Positions 50,982-61,926 are shown, counted from the stretch's first letter. The stretch is DNA of 64,000 nucleotides from Bordetella parapertussis (GCA_945870575.1 CAMBSK010000004.1:46401-110400); one strand, 5' to 3'. Program-made: numbers and translations. The notes: a model not told the origin generated them from the letters alone.

Positions 50982-52352
50982 TCAGGCAGTCGCGCGGCGT
51001 CGGCTGCTGGTCGCCACAGTTTTGGCTTTGCTGACTGTTTTACCTAAGGCTTTGAACGCTGGTTTTTTTGCAGCTGCTTTTTTAGTTTTTGGCTGATGCG
51101 CTTGTATGAAAGCCACAATTTCCGGGTAGACCAGATCGCGCCAACGTCTTCCGCTGAAGATACCGTAGTGACCGGCACCTTTGACCTCAAAGTGGTGCTT
51201 GTCGCTGGCTGGAATTCCTGCACACAACTTCAAGGCCGCCTTGGTTTGGCCAGAGCCGGAGATGTCATCGAGTTCGCCTTCGACAGTCAACAAACCGCAA
51301 CCGGTGATGTCTTGCGGACGCACGCGCTCAATCTCGCCGGTTTCCGACCGCACGTCCCAGGTGCCGCGCACGAGTTTGAAATCTTGAAACACCGTGGCAA
51401 TGGTTTCCAAGTAATAGTCGGCGTCCATGTCCAGTACGGCGTTGTATTCGTCGTAGAACTGGCGGTGCTGTTCTGCGCTGGCGTCGTCACCTTTGATCAG
51501 GTCTTTGAAATAGTCGTAATGGCTGTTCATGTGCCGGTCGGGGTTCATGGCCACAAAACCGGTGTGCTGCAAAAAGCCGGGGTAGACGCGGCGTCCAGCG
51601 CCAGGGAAGCTGGGCGGTACGCGGTAAATCACGTTGTGTTCAAACCATTCGTAGCTCTTGTTCATGGCCAAGTTGTTGACAGCGGTCGGTGATTTGGTCG
51701 CGTCAATCGGGCCGCCCATCATCGTCATGCTAAGGGGCAAGGTTTCGTCGCGGCTCGCCATCAGCGACACAGCGGCCAGCACCGGCACAGTTGGCTGGCA
51801 GACGCTGATGACGTGGCAATGGCCTTGCGTGTTTTGAATATGGCGGATGAACTCCTGCACATAGTTGATGTAATCGTCTAGGTGAAATTCACCTTCGCTC
51901 AAAGGCACCAAGCGGGCGTTTTTCCAGTCAGTGATAAAAACTTTATGGTCTTTTAACAGTTGGCGAACGGTGTCGCGCAACAGCGTGGCGTAATGGCCAG
52001 ATAAGGGAGCCACTACCAAGACGGCCGGCATGTCTTGCAGACTGTGCAGGGTGTCTGCGTTGTCGCTGAAGCATTTAAAGCGCAACAAATCACAAAATGG
52101 CTTGCTGATTTCGATGTGTTCTTGCACCGCTACATCAGAGCCTTTGACATGTACCGAGTGAATGCCAAATGCCGGTTTGACATAGTCTTTTCCCAAGCGG
52201 TACATCAAGTCGTAGGAAGCGGAGATGCGCTGCACCATCGGGTTTTGCGCAAAGGGGGATACCGGGTTGGCCAGCATCTTGGAAGACGCTTGGGCAAATT
52301 CGGCGAAAGGTTCCATCAACGCCCTTTGGGCTTCATAGAATTGGTAAAGCAT
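50982..52352 (-). CDS. phaZ: intracellular polyhydroxybutyrate depolymerase
   Basis: PhaZ hydrolyses stored PHB granules to hydroxybutyrate monomers and oligomers. The 456-residue product has the alpha/beta-hydrolase fold with a cysteine nucleophile (C185 in [12 protein letters not shown]), as known for the intracellular PhaZ of Cupriavidus rather than the serine of extracellular enzymes. The PHB depolymerase C-terminal region includes [14 protein letters not shown] with the catalytic His. The ATG at 52352 follows GAGGTG. The tail is Lys/Ala-rich. hbdH and phaR in this window complete the cycle. Confidence 0.93.
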   Translation of the reverse strand: MLYQFYEAQRALMEPFAEFAQASSKMLANPVSPFAQNPMVQRISASYDLMYRLGKDYVKPAFGIHSVHVKGSDVAVQEHIEISKPFCDLLRFKCFSDNADTLHSLQDMPAVLVVAPLSGHYATLLRDTVRQLLKDHKVFITDWKNARLVPLSEGEFHLDDYINYVQEFIRHIQNTQGHCHVISVCQPTVPVLAAVSLMASRDETLPLSMTMMGGPIDATKSPTAVNNLAMNKSYEWFEHNVIYRVPPSFPGAGRRVYPGFLQHTGFVAMNPDRHMNSHYDYFKDLIKGDDASAEQHRQFYDEYNAVLDMDADYYLETIATVFQDFKLVRGTWDVRSETGEIERVRPQDITGCGLLTVEGELDDISGSGQTKAALKLCAGIPASDKHHFEVKGAGHYGIFSGRRWRDLVYPEIVAFIQAHQPKTKKAAAKKPAFKALGKTVSKAKTVATSSRRRATA

Positions 52353-52487
52353 GGCTGACACCTCACTATGTGTTTGTTGCAGTGCAATATAACAGCTGAA
52401 ATGCATTTCGTGCTGACATGCTGTCACCTGTGCAAGCCAGCTGTACGGCCAAAGCTGCAAAATGTCGGCAACCCGGGGAGTTACTGA

Positions 52488-52723
52488 TTGAATCAACAAA
52501 CTTTGTCACTGAGTTGCGCCGAATTGTCTGAAAAACCGTTGCCCGTCCTGTTTTTAGGCCAAGGCAGCCCGATGAACGCCATCGAAGACAACGAATACCG
52601 CCGCAGCTGGGTTGAGATTGGCGCTCAGTTCGGTTCAGGACAGCGCTGGCCCAGTCTTATTTCAACACTGGTTTTCAGCTAGGCGCGATCGCCATGCGTT
52701 CGGTGGTGTGGGACAGTGTGTGA
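52488..52723 (+). pseudogene. remnant of a DODA/YgiD-type extradiol dioxygenase
   Basis: A 64-codon frame from TTG 52488 encodes LPVLFLGQGSPMNAIEDNEY, the conserved N-terminus of 4,5-DOPA dioxygenase family proteins (normally about 260 residues). It then breaks at GQRWPSLISTLVF. In another frame, 52665-52723 encodes GFQLGAIAMRSVVWDSV and a stop, which resembles the family C-terminus. So about 200 internal codons appear deleted. The dioxygenase identity is good; non-function follows from the deletion. Confidence 0.7.
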
Positions 52724-52733
52724 TGTTTTGAAT

Positions 52734-52763
52734 GGTTCAACTGCCTTTGAAAGCAGTTGAACC
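52734..52763. terminator. perfect 11-bp hairpin between the dioxygenase remnant and HAD gene
   Basis: GGTTCAACTGC (52734-52744) pairs without mismatch with GCAGTTGAACC (52753-52763) around an 8-nt loop. It lies 20 nt beyond the stop of the minus-strand HAD gene. Neither side has a T-run, so efficiency as a rho-independent terminator is doubtful; an RNA-stabilising 3' structure is also possible. Confidence 0.45.
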
Positions 52764-52782
52764 CTGGAAGCGCGAAATCGGC

Positions 52783-53487
52783 TTAAGCGCAACCCAGTTG
52801 GGTTGCCAAATCCATCAGGTCAGTGGCTGAATAATCCATAGGCGATTTAGCGACAGATTCGCCCAAACCCGGGCCGTGTTCGTCGGGTCGGGAGATGAAC
52901 GCGGTTTTCAGACCGGCGCGCGCTGCGGCGGTCAGATCGTCTGAGTGCGCGGCCACCATCATGGTTTCTTCCGGTGTGAAGCCCAGCGCCGCAGCCGAAG
53001 CCTGGTAGACGATGGCCTGCGGTTTGTAGTCGCGCGCGATTTCCGCGCCGGTGATCGCGTCCCAATGCCAGCGATTGTGTCGGGCCAGGTTGACCATCAA
53101 ACCTATATGGCCGTTGGAGCAGGGCGCCAACACAAATTTTTGCCGCAGCCGCGTCAGCCCTTGTTCCACATCCGCCCATTGCTCCAAGCGGTGCCAACCC
53201 AGGTTTAGCTGTTGACGTGTGGCTTCGTTCACCTGATGCCAGCCCAAGCGTTCTAGCACGATGTCCAGATTGCCTCTGTGCAACTCGTCCAGTTTGCAAA
53301 AGCCGCGCTGACCGCTGCGCACTTTTTCCATCGCCGGTTGGTACTCGTTGCGCCAGTCGTCTGCGAAGGCGTGCCAGTCGGTTGTCAGGCCGAGCGGCGA
53401 CAACAGTGTTTTGGCTTCGTGCGCAATGCTGCTGCGCCAGTCGACCAGGGTGCCGAAAACGTCAAAAATCAGTGCTTTGGTAGCCAT
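52783..53487 (-). CDS. haloacid dehalogenase type II (HAD superfamily)
   Basis: The 234-residue product has HAD motif I with the nucleophilic Asp in ALIFDVFGTLVDWR, motif II in LAPCSNGHIGLM, the Lys in ARDYKPQAIVYQ and motif IV-like MMVAAHSDDLTAA, the pattern of (S)-2-haloacid dehalogenases. Such enzymes hydrolyse short 2-haloacids, but many homologues act on other phosphates or remain untested. It lies 9 nt after the aminotransferase gene on the same strand. Confidence 0.85.
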   Translation of the reverse strand: MATKALIFDVFGTLVDWRSSIAHEAKTLLSPLGLTTDWHAFADDWRNEYQPAMEKVRSGQRGFCKLDELHRGNLDIVLERLGWHQVNEATRQQLNLGWHRLEQWADVEQGLTRLRQKFVLAPCSNGHIGLMVNLARHNRWHWDAITGAEIARDYKPQAIVYQASAAALGFTPEETMMVAAHSDDLTAAARAGLKTAFISRPDEHGPGLGESVAKSPMDYSATDLMDLATQLGCA

Positions 53488-53496
53488 GTTTCCCGC

Positions 53497-54696
53497 CTAT
53501 TTCAAAACTGTTGCAATGGCTTGACACACGTGGCCGATGTTCTGGCTGTTCAAGGCGGCCACGCACATGCGGCCTGTGTCTGTGCCGTAAACGCCGAACT
53601 CGGAACGCAAACGCAGCATTTGGTCTTTGCTCAAGCCTGAATAGCTGAACATGCCGATCTGGCGCGTGATGAAACTCATGTCTTCTTTGATCCCGGCGGC
53701 TTTCAAACCATCAACCAGGCTTTGGCGCATGGTTTTGATGCGCACCCGCATCTCGCCGAGTTCTTTCTCCCACAGTTGGCGCAATTCCGGGTTTTGCAAC
53801 ACGGCTGCGACCACCGCGCCGCCGTGTGTCGGCGGGTTGGAATAGTTGGTGCGAATCACAATTTTGAGTTGCGACAAGACGCGCGCGGCTTCGTCGGCCG
53901 ATTGGCACAGCACCGATAGCGCGCCGACGCGTTCGCCGTACAAGCTAAAGCTTTTAGAGAACGAAGTGGCCACCAGAAAATTCAAACCCGCTTTGACAAA
54001 CTTAGAGATGACCGCGCCGTCTTCAGCGATGCCGTGCCCGAAGCCCTGGTAAGCCATGTCCAAAAACGCTGTGAGTTCACGCGCTTTGACCGCCTCGACC
54101 ACTTGGTCCCATTGTTCGGAGGTGATGTCATAACCGGTGGGGTTGTGGCAGCAAGCGTGCAACACGATGACGGTGCCGGGAGCGGCGGCGTTCAAGCTGT
54201 CCAACATGCCTTGGAAGTTCACGCCGCGAGCGGCGGCATCGTAATACGCATATGTTTCGACCGTGAAGCCAGCCGAGGAAAACAAAGCGCGGTGGTTTTC
54301 CCAGCTTGGGTCGCTGATCAACACCTTGGCTGCGGGGTTGAGTTTCTTTAAAAAGTCGGCGCCGATTTTCAAACCACCGGTACCGCCCAGGGCTTGCACG
54401 GTTGAAACGCGGTTGGACTTGACGGCTTCTGAGTCAGCGCCGAACACCAGACCTTTGACCGCGGTGTCGTAGGCGGCAATACCGTCTATGGGCAGGTAAC
54501 CGCGCGCAGCGGGTTTGAGCATCATGGTGTGTTCTGCTTGTTGCACACATTCCAGCAGAGGCAGCTTGCCCTGGTCGTTGAAATACACGCCGACACCAAG
54601 GTTGACTTTGACCGGTGCGGTATCAGCCGCAAATTGTTCATTCAAGCCCAAAATCGGGTCGCGGGGTGCCATTTCTACGGCAGAAAAAAGAGACAT
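53497..54696 (-). CDS. tyrB: aspartate/aromatic amino acid aminotransferase (class I)
   Basis: The 399-residue product is a fold-type I PLP aminotransferase of the AspC/TyrB subgroup: NLGVGVYFNDQGKLPLLECV, CCHNPTGYDIT, FLDMAYQGFGHG and the PLP lysine in TSFSKSFSLYGERVG, with Arg-based carboxylate binding near the end. The mixture of AspC and TyrB features means substrate preference is uncertain; the symbol follows usual betaproteobacterial annotation. It is divergent from uvrB. Confidence 0.86.
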   Translation of the reverse strand: MSLFSAVEMAPRDPILGLNEQFAADTAPVKVNLGVGVYFNDQGKLPLLECVQQAEHTMMLKPAARGYLPIDGIAAYDTAVKGLVFGADSEAVKSNRVSTVQALGGTGGLKIGADFLKKLNPAAKVLISDPSWENHRALFSSAGFTVETYAYYDAAARGVNFQGMLDSLNAAAPGTVIVLHACCHNPTGYDITSEQWDQVVEAVKARELTAFLDMAYQGFGHGIAEDGAVISKFVKAGLNFLVATSFSKSFSLYGERVGALSVLCQSADEAARVLSQLKIVIRTNYSNPPTHGGAVVAAVLQNPELRQLWEKELGEMRVRIKTMRQSLVDGLKAAGIKEDMSFITRQIGMFSYSGLSKDQMLRLRSEFGVYGTDTGRMCVAALNSQNIGHVCQAIATVLK

Positions 54697-54827
54697 CGTC
54701 AGTCCTTGAAGAAAGGGGAAAAAGCAGGGGCGGGATCAAACAGCGCAGACTGCGTTAGGCTTAGCGGTTTGGCAACGATTTTAGCGGTTCGCATGTGCGC
54801 GCCGGATCGTCCTTTCAAAGTCGGTAC
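54697..54827. promoter_or_regulatory. tyrB-uvrB divergent promoter region with spaced direct repeats
   Basis: TTAGCGGTT occurs at 54761-54769 and 54781-54789, 20 bp apart, in a 131-bp divergent gap. No clear LexA-type CTGT-N8-ACAG box is seen, so uvrB may not be SOS-controlled here. The repeats could bind a regulator of either gene. Confidence 0.35.
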
Positions 54828-56921
54828 ATGAGCAGTCCCTTAGCAGTCATTGAAGAAACCGTTGAAGCCGCCGCAGCACTTGCGGGCGAATGGAAAACCT
54901 ATCCTGGCTCGCCGTTTGAATTGTTTCAGCCTTACCAGCCGGCCGGTGACCAGCCGACCGCGATAGCCAAACTCGTCGAAGGCATGCACGACGGCGAAAT
55001 TTTCCAGACGCTGCTGGGTGTCACCGGTTCGGGCAAAACCTTCACCATGGCGAATGTGATCGCGCAAATGGGCCGCCCGGCCATCATTTATGCGCCGAAC
55101 AAAACGCTGGCGGCGCAGCTCTATAGCGAGTTCCGCGAGTTTTTTCCGAAAAATGCGGTCGAGTATTTCGTCAGCTATTACGACTATTACCAGCCCGAGG
55201 CCTATGTGCCGCAGCGCGATTTGTTCATTGAAAAAGACAGCGCCATCAACGAGCACATAGAGCAAATGCGTTTGTCCTGCACCAAAAGTTTGCTCGAGCG
55301 GCGCGACGTGATCATCGTGGCCTCCGTGTCTGCCATCTACGGTATTGGCGAGCCTGAGAGCTACCACCAGATGGTGATGACCTTGCGCGTGGGTGATAAG
55401 CCCGGCCAGCGCGACATCATTGCGCAACTGGTGCGCATGCAGTACGAGCGCAACGACATGGATTTTTCGCGCGGGCGTTTTCGTGTGCGCGGCGACACCA
55501 TCGATGTGTTTCCTGCCGAGCACAGCGAATTGGCTATTCGCATTGAACTGTTTGACGACGAGATTGAAAGCCTGCAACTGCTCGACCCATTGACCGGGCG
55601 CGTGATTCAAAAAATCCCGCGCTTCACGGTTTACCCATCCAGCCACTATGTCACGCCGCGCGACAAGGTGTTGGCCGCCGTGGAAACCATCAAGCTGGAG
55701 TTGAGCGACCGCCTCAAAGAACTGGTCGGCATGGGCAAACTGGTGGAAGCGCAACGACTCGAGCAGCGCACACGGTTTGATCTGGAAATGCTGAGCGAAA
55801 TCGGCCACTGCAAAGGCATTGAAAACTACACCCGGCATTTGTCCGGCGCGGCGCCGGGCGAGCCGCCGAGCACGCTCACCGACTACCTGCCCAAAGATGC
55901 CCTCATGTTTTTTGACGAAAGCCATGTGCTGATGGGCCAGTTCTCGGGCATGTACAACGGAGACAGGGCACGCAAAACCACTTTGGTTGAATATGGTTTT
56001 CGTTTGCCCAGCGCCTTGGACAACCGACCCTTGAAGCTCGAAGAGTTCGAGCGGCGCATGCGCCAGCTGGTGTTTGTGTCTGCCACCCCGTCAGACTATG
56101 AAAAAACGCATGCCGGCCAGGTCGTCGAGCAAGTGGTGCGGCCCACCGGGCTGGTGGATCCGCAAGTGGAGGTGCGCCCGGCCACGCACCAGGTCGATGA
56201 TGTGTTGCAGGAAATCCGCATACGCGCTAACAAAAGCGAACGCGTTTTGATCACCACCTTGACCAAGCGCATGGCCGAGCAACTGACCGATTACCTGAGC
56301 GACAACGGCGTCAAAGTGCGTTACTTGCACAGCGATATCGATACCGTCGAGCGCGTGGAAATCCTTCGCGATTTGCGTTTGGGTGTGTTTGATGTGCTGG
56401 TCGGCATCAACTTGCTGCGCGAGGGTTTAGATTTGCCCGAGGTGTCGCTGGTCGCCATTCTGGACGCCGACAAGGAAGGCTTTTTGCGTTCAGAGCGCAG
56501 CTTGATTCAAACCATAGGTCGTGCGGCACGAAACTTGGAAGGGCGGGCGATTTTGTACGCCGATCGCATCACCGACTCCATGTCACGCGCTATCGGCGAA
56601 ACCGAGCGCCGCCGCAACAAGCAAATCGCTTTCAATCTGGAAAACGGCATCACACCGCGCGGCGTGGTCAAGGGCATTCGCGATTTGATCGACGGTGTTT
56701 ACAGCGATAAATCCGACAAGGAATCAATGCGCATGGAGCTAGAGCAAGCCCGTTTGCAGGACATGAGCGAAAAAGACGTTGCCAAAGAAATCAAGCGACT
56801 GGAAAAGCAGATGATGGAACACGCCCGCAACCTGGAATTCGAGCAGGCCGCGTCCACCCGGGATCAATTGGGCAGATTGCGTGGCTTGACCTTTGGTGCG
56901 ACACCCCAAGATAGGGTGTAG
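54828..56921 (+). CDS. uvrB: excinuclease ABC subunit B
   Basis: UvrB verifies DNA damage in nucleotide excision repair and positions UvrC. The 697-residue product has Walker [12 protein letters not shown], the beta-hairpin region ([18 protein letters not shown]), helicase motifs including [11 protein letters not shown], the RAD/ERCC motif region [16 protein letters not shown] and a C-terminal UvrC-binding domain ([20 protein letters not shown]). The ATG at 54828 gives the short N-terminal extension usual in betaproteobacteria. Confidence 0.97.
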   Translation: MSSPLAVIEETVEAAAALAGEWKTYPGSPFELFQPYQPAGDQPTAIAKLVEGMHDGEIFQTLLGVTGSGKTFTMANVIAQMGRPAIIYAPNKTLAAQLYSEFREFFPKNAVEYFVSYYDYYQPEAYVPQRDLFIEKDSAINEHIEQMRLSCTKSLLERRDVIIVASVSAIYGIGEPESYHQMVMTLRVGDKPGQRDIIAQLVRMQYERNDMDFSRGRFRVRGDTIDVFPAEHSELAIRIELFDDEIESLQLLDPLTGRVIQKIPRFTVYPSSHYVTPRDKVLAAVETIKLELSDRLKELVGMGKLVEAQRLEQRTRFDLEMLSEIGHCKGIENYTRHLSGAAPGEPPSTLTDYLPKDALMFFDESHVLMGQFSGMYNGDRARKTTLVEYGFRLPSALDNRPLKLEEFERRMRQLVFVSATPSDYEKTHAGQVVEQVVRPTGLVDPQVEVRPATHQVDDVLQEIRIRANKSERVLITTLTKRMAEQLTDYLSDNGVKVRYLHSDIDTVERVEILRDLRLGVFDVLVGINLLREGLDLPEVSLVAILDADKEGFLRSERSLIQTIGRAARNLEGRAILYADRITDSMSRAIGETERRRNKQIAFNLENGITPRGVVKGIRDLIDGVYSDKSDKESMRMELEQARLQDMSEKDVAKEIKRLEKQMMEHARNLEFEQAASTRDQLGRLRGLTFGATPQDRV

Positions 56922-56971
56922 TACCGGATGGTTTGGGGCTATTACCTGACTAAATCGTTTGGTCTTGTGTT

Positions 56972-56996
56972 ATAGTTGACTAATCCAGTCGACAAA
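56972..56996 (+). promoter_or_regulatory. IscR type 1 binding site at the isc promoter
   Basis: The 25-nt site starts ATAGTTGACT and continues through CCAGTCGAC; it agrees with the known IscR type 1 consensus (ATA-S-YY-GACT … AGTC-RR-S) at nearly every fixed position, deviating only in the final TAT. TATAGT at 56971-56976 could be the -10, so [2Fe-2S]-IscR binding would block the promoter, giving iron-sulfur feedback on iscRSUA-hscBA-fdx. Confidence 0.8.
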
Positions 56997-57016
56997 GCAG
57001 CTTTACAGGAGTTTTT

Positions 57017-57553
57017 ATGCGTCTCACCACCAAAGGCCGTTTCGCTGTCACAGCCATGATTGACCTGGCTTTGCGCCAGAACAACGGGCCGGTCACCCTG
57101 GCTGCCATCAGCCAGCGCCAGCAGATTTCCCTGTCTTACCTCGAGCAATTGTTCGGCAAATTGCGCCGCCACAACTTGGTCGAGTCCACCCGTGGACCCG
57201 GCGGCGGCTACACACTAGGCCGCAAAGCCAACGAAATTTCCGTTGCCGACATCATTTTGTCGGTGGACGAACCCATCGACGCCACCCATTGCGCCGGCAA
57301 GGAAAACTGCCTGGGCGAGACCGGTCGTTGCATGACGCACGAACTTTGGACCTCATTGAACCAGCGCATGATTGATTTCCTGAACTCGGTCAATCTGCAA
57401 AAACTGGTCGATGACCAGCTGGCCAAAGGCCTGCAAATCGAAGACAAGCCCATGATGAAACGATCTATCACAACCGGGCCGGTGGTCAAACCTATACGCG
57501 TCAACGCACCGAATTCTGTGTTTGCCTTGGGCAATGCATTCGTCAAAGGTTGA
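57017..57553 (+). CDS. iscR: Fe-S cluster assembly transcriptional regulator IscR
   Basis: IscR is an Rrf2-family repressor that senses the cell's [2Fe-2S] supply. The 178-residue product has the winged helix ([45 protein letters not shown]) and the cluster ligands C92, C98, C105 and H108 in [23 protein letters not shown] precedes the ATG. Its own operator is visible just upstream. It is the first gene of the isc operon. Confidence 0.97.
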   Translation: MRLTTKGRFAVTAMIDLALRQNNGPVTLAAISQRQQISLSYLEQLFGKLRRHNLVESTRGPGGGYTLGRKANEISVADIILSVDEPIDATHCAGKENCLGETGRCMTHELWTSLNQRMIDFLNSVNLQKLVDDQLAKGLQIEDKPMMKRSITTGPVVKPIRVNAPNSVFALGNAFVKG

Positions 57554-57561
57554 GTGACACC

Positions 57562-58782
57562 ATGGACATGACGCCGCATTTCCCGATTTACCTGGACTAC
57601 TCTTCCACCAACCCGTGTGACGACCGCGTGGTCGACGCCATGATTCCTTGGTTGCGCGAGCACTTCGGCAATCCGGCTTCGCGCAGCCACGCCTGGGGTT
57701 GGGAAGCCGAAGAAGCGGTTGAAAAAGCGCGTGTGCAAGTGGCTGATCTGATCGGTGCCGACCCGCGCGAAATCGTCTGGACCTCGGGCGCTACCGAGTC
57801 CAATAACCTGGCCATCAAAGGTGCAGCGCAGTTTTACAAAACCAAAGGCAAACACCTGATCACCGTGAAAACCGAGCACAAAGCCGTGCTCGACACCATG
57901 CGTGAACTGGAGCGCCAGGGTTTTGAAGTCACTTATTTGGACGTGCAGGAAGATGGTTTGCTCGACTTGAATAAACTGAAAGACGCCATCCGCCCGGACA
58001 CATCACTCATCAGCGTCATGCACGTGAACAACGAAATCGGCGTTATTCAAGACATCGTCGCCATCGGCAATATGTGTCGTGAAAAAGGCATCATCTTTCA
58101 CGTGGATGCCGCGCAATCCACCGGCAAGGTAGACATCAATTTGGCTGAACTTCCTGTCGATTTGATGAGCCTGGCCTCGCACAAAACCTATGGCCCCAAA
58201 GGCATTGGCGCTTTGTACGTGCGCCGCAAACCGCGCGTGCGCCTGGAAGCGCAAATGCACGGCGGCGGTCACGAGCGCGGCATGCGCAGTGGCACTTTGC
58301 CCACGCACCAGTGCGTCGGCATGGGTGAAGCTTTTCGCATCGCTAAGCTGGAAATGGCGCAAGACATTGCCAAGGCCAAGCATTTGTCGCAGCGTTTGCT
58401 CAACGGTTTGAAAAACATAGAGCAAGTGTTCATTAACGGCCACCTCACTCAGCGCGTGCCGCACAACCTGAACATCAGCTTCAACTATGTCGAAGGCGAG
58501 TCCCTCATCATGGGTATCAAAGGCCTGGCGGTCTCCTCCGGCTCTGCGTGTACCTCGGCCAGCCTGGAGCCCAGCTACGTGTTGCGCGCCTTGGGCCGCA
58601 GTGACGAGTTGGCGCACAGCAGTTTGCGCATGACCGTGGGACGTTATTCCACCGAAGAAGAAATCGACTTCGCCATTTCCACCATTCGCCTGAACGTCAG
58701 TAAATTGCGTGACCTCAGCCCGCTGTGGGATATGTACAAAGAAGGCATTGACATCAGCACCATCCAATGGGCTGCTCACTAA
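57562..58782 (+). CDS. iscS: cysteine desulfurase IscS
   Basis: IscS takes sulfur from cysteine for Fe-S clusters and tRNA thiolation. The 406-residue product has the PLP lysine K208 in [12 protein letters not shown] and the mobile active-site cysteine C330 in [20 protein letters not shown]. The N-terminus reads [15 protein letters not shown] where most homologues read DYSATTPVDPRV, a mild departure. ATG at 57562 gives [11 protein letters not shown]; 57568 is an alternative, and a TTG overlapping the iscR stop is less likely. Confidence 0.97.
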   Translation: MDMTPHFPIYLDYSSTNPCDDRVVDAMIPWLREHFGNPASRSHAWGWEAEEAVEKARVQVADLIGADPREIVWTSGATESNNLAIKGAAQFYKTKGKHLITVKTEHKAVLDTMRELERQGFEVTYLDVQEDGLLDLNKLKDAIRPDTSLISVMHVNNEIGVIQDIVAIGNMCREKGIIFHVDAAQSTGKVDINLAELPVDLMSLASHKTYGPKGIGALYVRRKPRVRLEAQMHGGGHERGMRSGTLPTHQCVGMGEAFRIAKLEMAQDIAKAKHLSQRLLNGLKNIEQVFINGHLTQRVPHNLNISFNYVEGESLIMGIKGLAVSSGSACTSASLEPSYVLRALGRSDELAHSSLRMTVGRYSTEEEIDFAISTIRLNVSKLRDLSPLWDMYKEGIDISTIQWAAH

Positions 58783-58791
58783 AGGAAAAAT

Positions 58792-59178
58792 ATGGCTTAC
58801 TCAGAAAAAGTAATCGATCATTACGAAAACCCGCGCAACGTGGGCTCGTTTGAAAAGGGCGACGATTCGATCGGCACCGGCATGGTCGGCGCACCGGCTT
58901 GCGGCGACGTGATGAAACTGCAAATCAAAGTGAATCCTGTCACCGGCATCATAGAAGACGCGCGTTTCAAAACCTATGGTTGTGGTTCGGCCATCGCTTC
59001 GTCTTCATTGGTCACCGAATGGGTCAAGGGCAAAACCCTGGACGAAGCAGCCTCCCTCAAGAACAGCGAAATCGCCCAAGAGCTGGCCCTGCCACCGGTC
59101 AAAATCCATTGCTCCATCCTGGCCGAAGACGCCATCAAGGCAGCGGTCGACGATTACAAAAAGAAACACACCCACTGA
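58792..59178 (+). CDS. iscU: Fe-S cluster scaffold protein IscU
   Basis: IscU is the scaffold on which IscS builds [2Fe-2S] clusters. The 128-residue product has the three ligand cysteines C37, C64 and C107 and the conserved Asp39, and the HscA-recognition motif LPPVK (residues 100-104). AAGGAAAAAT precedes the ATG at good spacing. It follows iscS by 9 nt in the normal order. Confidence 0.98.
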   Translation: MAYSEKVIDHYENPRNVGSFEKGDDSIGTGMVGAPACGDVMKLQIKVNPVTGIIEDARFKTYGCGSAIASSSLVTEWVKGKTLDEAASLKNSEIAQELALPPVKIHCSILAEDAIKAAVDDYKKKHTH

Positions 59179-59179
59179 T

Positions 59180-59503
59180 ATGTCAGTCTCCATGACCGAA
59201 GCCGCTGCACGGCACGTGAACCGCTACCTCAGCAAGCGCGGCAAGGGTGTGGGCGTGCGTTTGGGTGTGAAGACCACCGGTTGTTCCGGACTGGCGTATA
59301 AGCTCGAATACGTGGATGAGCTGGCGCCCGAAGACATGGTGTTTGAAGCCCATGGTTTAAAAATTTTGATCGACCCTAAAAGCCTGCCTTACCTTGAAGG
59401 CACAGAACTCGACTTTGTGCGCGAAGGCTTAAACGAAGGCTTTAAATTCAATAATCCCAACGAGCGCGACCGTTGCGGCTGTGGTGAATCTTTCCGGGTT
59501 TGA
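59180..59503 (+). CDS. iscA: A-type Fe-S carrier IscA
   Basis: IscA carries clusters to apo-proteins. The 107-residue product has the three family cysteines: C35 in [12 protein letters not shown] and the pair in [11 protein letters not shown]. The ATG at 59180 is preferred over the much longer frame that starts inside iscU, since the family start [13 protein letters not shown] is clear. Its TGA overlaps the hscB start. Confidence 0.97.
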   Translation: MSVSMTEAAARHVNRYLSKRGKGVGVRLGVKTTGCSGLAYKLEYVDELAPEDMVFEAHGLKILIDPKSLPYLEGTELDFVREGLNEGFKFNNPNERDRCGCGESFRV

Positions 59504-60054
59504 TGGTGAGCGACGGGATAGTGACAGGCGCGCTCACGCTGGCGTGCAGCGACTTTGAACTGTTTGACATCCCGCCTCGTTTTCAAATAGACCCGGTTGC
59601 ACTCGATCAGTTGTGGAAACAGCTGCAACGCCAAGTGCATCCCGACCATTTCTCCTCGCAAGGCGCAGCCGATAAACGCTTGGCCATGCAATGGTCAGTG
59701 CGGGTCAATGAGGCCTACCAGCGCCTGAAAAATCCGTTGCGCCGCGCTGCTTATTTATGCGAATTGAACGGCGCGCCCATTCGCGCCGAAGACAATACCG
59801 CCATGCCCCACGCGTTTTTGATACAGCAAATACAGTGGCGCGAAGACCTTGAAGAAGCCACAGACGCGTTAGCCATAGAAGCGCTGCAGCAGCAAATGGC
59901 CCAGGAGAAGCAGCAACTTTTACAACAATGTGCCGACACCCTAGACCAGCAACAGGATTGGGCGCAGGCCGCACAAACCGTGCGGGCATTGATGTTCATT
60001 GAACGTTTCGAGCACGACCTTGACAAACGCCTTGAGCGCTTAGACAACAACTAA
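59503..60054 (+). CDS. hscB: Fe-S assembly J-protein co-chaperone HscB
   Basis: HscB brings IscU to HscA and stimulates its ATPase. The 183-residue product has an N-terminal J domain (FELFDIPPRFQIDPVALDQL, HPD in QVHPDHFSSQ, NEAYQRLKNPLRRAAYL) and a C-terminal three-helix IscU-binding domain. ATG at 59503 overlaps the iscA stop. Spacing to hscA is 15 nt. Confidence 0.95.
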   Translation: MVSDGIVTGALTLACSDFELFDIPPRFQIDPVALDQLWKQLQRQVHPDHFSSQGAADKRLAMQWSVRVNEAYQRLKNPLRRAAYLCELNGAPIRAEDNTAMPHAFLIQQIQWREDLEEATDALAIEALQQQMAQEKQQLLQQCADTLDQQQDWAQAAQTVRALMFIERFEHDLDKRLERLDNN

Positions 60055-60069
60055 AAAGATTCCTCGCAC

Positions 60070-61926
60070 ATGGCTTTGCTGCAAATTTCCGAACCCGGGC
60101 AAGCGCCCGATCCGCACGCCAGGCGCATCGCCATAGGCATAGACCTAGGCACCACGCATTCGCTGGTCGCCAGTGTGCGCAACGGTGTCGCCGAGTGTTT
60201 GCCTGATGCCCAAGGCCGCGTCATCTTGCCATCTGCTGTGCGCTACATGGGCAATGGCAAGCGCGCCATCGGCCACGATGCTTTGGCGGCACAGGCTGAA
60301 GACCCGCAGAACACCATCGTCTCAGTCAAGCGCTTCATGGGTCGCGGTGTGGCTGATATTGCCAACGCTACTCAACTGCCTTATGAGTTGATAGACAAAC
60401 CCGGCATGCTGAGTTTGCAAACCATCGAAGGCGAAAAATCTCCTGTCGAGGTGAGCGCCGAAATATTGGCCACGTTGCGCCAGCGTGCTGAAGACACTTT
60501 TAACGACGATATTTATGGCGCGGTGATCACCGTACCTGCCTACTTTGACGACGCGCAACGCCAAGCCACCAAAGACGCGGCGCAAATGGCTGGCTTGAAT
60601 GTGCTTCGATTGATCAACGAACCCACCGCCGCTGCCATTGCTTACGGTTTGGACAACGCCAGCGAAGGCATTTACGCGGTGTACGACTTAGGCGGCGGCA
60701 CCTTTGACGTGTCGATTCTTCGCTTGAGCAAAGGCGTGTTCGAAGTCATGGCGACCGGCGGCGATTCGGCTTTGGGCGGCGATGACTATGACCGAGCATT
60801 GGCCGATGTGGTACTCACTGCCACCGGTCGCTCATTGAGCAATGCAGCCGACAAATCGCGCATGCTCACCTCAGCACGCGCTTGCAAACAGGCTTTGTCT
60901 GACAGCACCGAATATGTATTTCAAGTCGAGCTCAGCGACGGTGCCATCAACCACAAAGTGACGCGGGCTGAGTTTGAAGCATGCACCCAGCACTTGACCC
61001 GCAAGACTTTGCAAGCTGTTAAAAAAGCATTGCGCGACGCCGGTCTGCAAGCAGCGGACATACAAGGCGTGGTCATGGTTGGCGGTTCTACCCGCATGCC
61101 GCATGTGCAAACTGCGGTCGGCGAATTGTTGCAATGCCAGCCTTTGAACAATGTGAATCCCGACGAAGTGGTGGCCTTGGGTGCAGCCATACAAGCCAAT
61201 CAACTCAGCGGCAACAACCCCGACGGTGAATTGTTGTTGCTCGACGTGATTCCCTTGTCCTTAGGCATTGAGACCATGGGCGGTTTGGTCGAGCGCATCG
61301 TGCCGCGCAACCAAACTATTCCCACCGCCATGGCGCAGGACTTCACGACTTACCAAGATGGACAAACCGCATTGGCTTTGCACGTGGTGCAAGGCGAGCG
61401 CGATTTGGTGGTCGATTGCCGCAGCCTCGCTCGCTTCGAGTTGCGCGGTATACCGCCCATGGCCGCAGGCGCGGCGCGCATACGTGTGACCTTCACTGTC
61501 GATGCAGATGGCTTGCTCAGTGTCGACGCGATTGAAACCAACAGCGGTGTGCAAGCGCGTATCGATGTCAAGCCCAGCTACGGTTTGTCAGATGATCAAA
61601 TTGCCGCCATGTTGCAAGACAGTTTTCACACCGCTGAATACGACAAGAACGCACGCGCGTTGGCCGAAGCCAGGCTGGAGGCCGATCGCATGTGGTTGGC
61701 CGCGCAAAGCGCTTTGAACGCAGACGAACATTTGCTCACCGCCGACGAGGCAGCCGTGATCCGTGCTTTGATGAAAGATGTGCTGGCTGCCAAATCACTT
61801 GAAACACCCGCTGCCATTGAAGCTGCGACAGACGCCTTGGCCAAAGGCACAGAAGCCTTTGCCGCTGCTCGCATGAACGACGGCATACGCAAAGCGCTGG
61901 CCGGTAAACACATTGGGGCCATGTGA
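60070..61926 (+). CDS. hscA: Fe-S assembly Hsp70 chaperone HscA
   Basis: HscA is a specialised Hsp70 that releases clusters from IscU. The 618-residue product has [14 protein letters not shown] in the ATPase domain, [30 protein letters not shown] and the substrate domain from about residue 390 ([17 protein letters not shown]). The lid region is shorter than in DnaK, as expected. Its stop shares bases with the fdx start. Confidence 0.97.
   Translation: MALLQISEPGQAPDPHARRIAIGIDLGTTHSLVASVRNGVAECLPDAQGRVILPSAVRYMGNGKRAIGHDALAAQAEDPQNTIVSVKRFMGRGVADIANATQLPYELIDKPGMLSLQTIEGEKSPVEVSAEILATLRQRAEDTFNDDIYGAVITVPAYFDDAQRQATKDAAQMAGLNVLRLINEPTAAAIAYGLDNASEGIYAVYDLGGGTFDVSILRLSKGVFEVMATGGDSALGGDDYDRALADVVLTATGRSLSNAADKSRMLTSARACKQALSDSTEYVFQVELSDGAINHKVTRAEFEACTQHLTRKTLQAVKKALRDAGLQAADIQGVVMVGGSTRMPHVQTAVGELLQCQPLNNVNPDEVVALGAAIQANQLSGNNPDGELLLLDVIPLSLGIETMGGLVERIVPRNQTIPTAMAQDFTTYQDGQTALALHVVQGERDLVVDCRSLARFELRGIPPMAAGAARIRVTFTVDADGLLSVDAIETNSGVQARIDVKPSYGLSDDQIAAMLQDSFHTAEYDKNARALAEARLEADRMWLAAQSALNADEHLLTADEAAVIRALMKDVLAAKSLETPAAIEAATDALAKGTEAFAAARMNDGIRKALAGKHIGAM

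Noticed and set aside
54840..55925. 361-codon open frame antisense to uvrB
   Set aside because: Shadow of uvrB for the same reasons.
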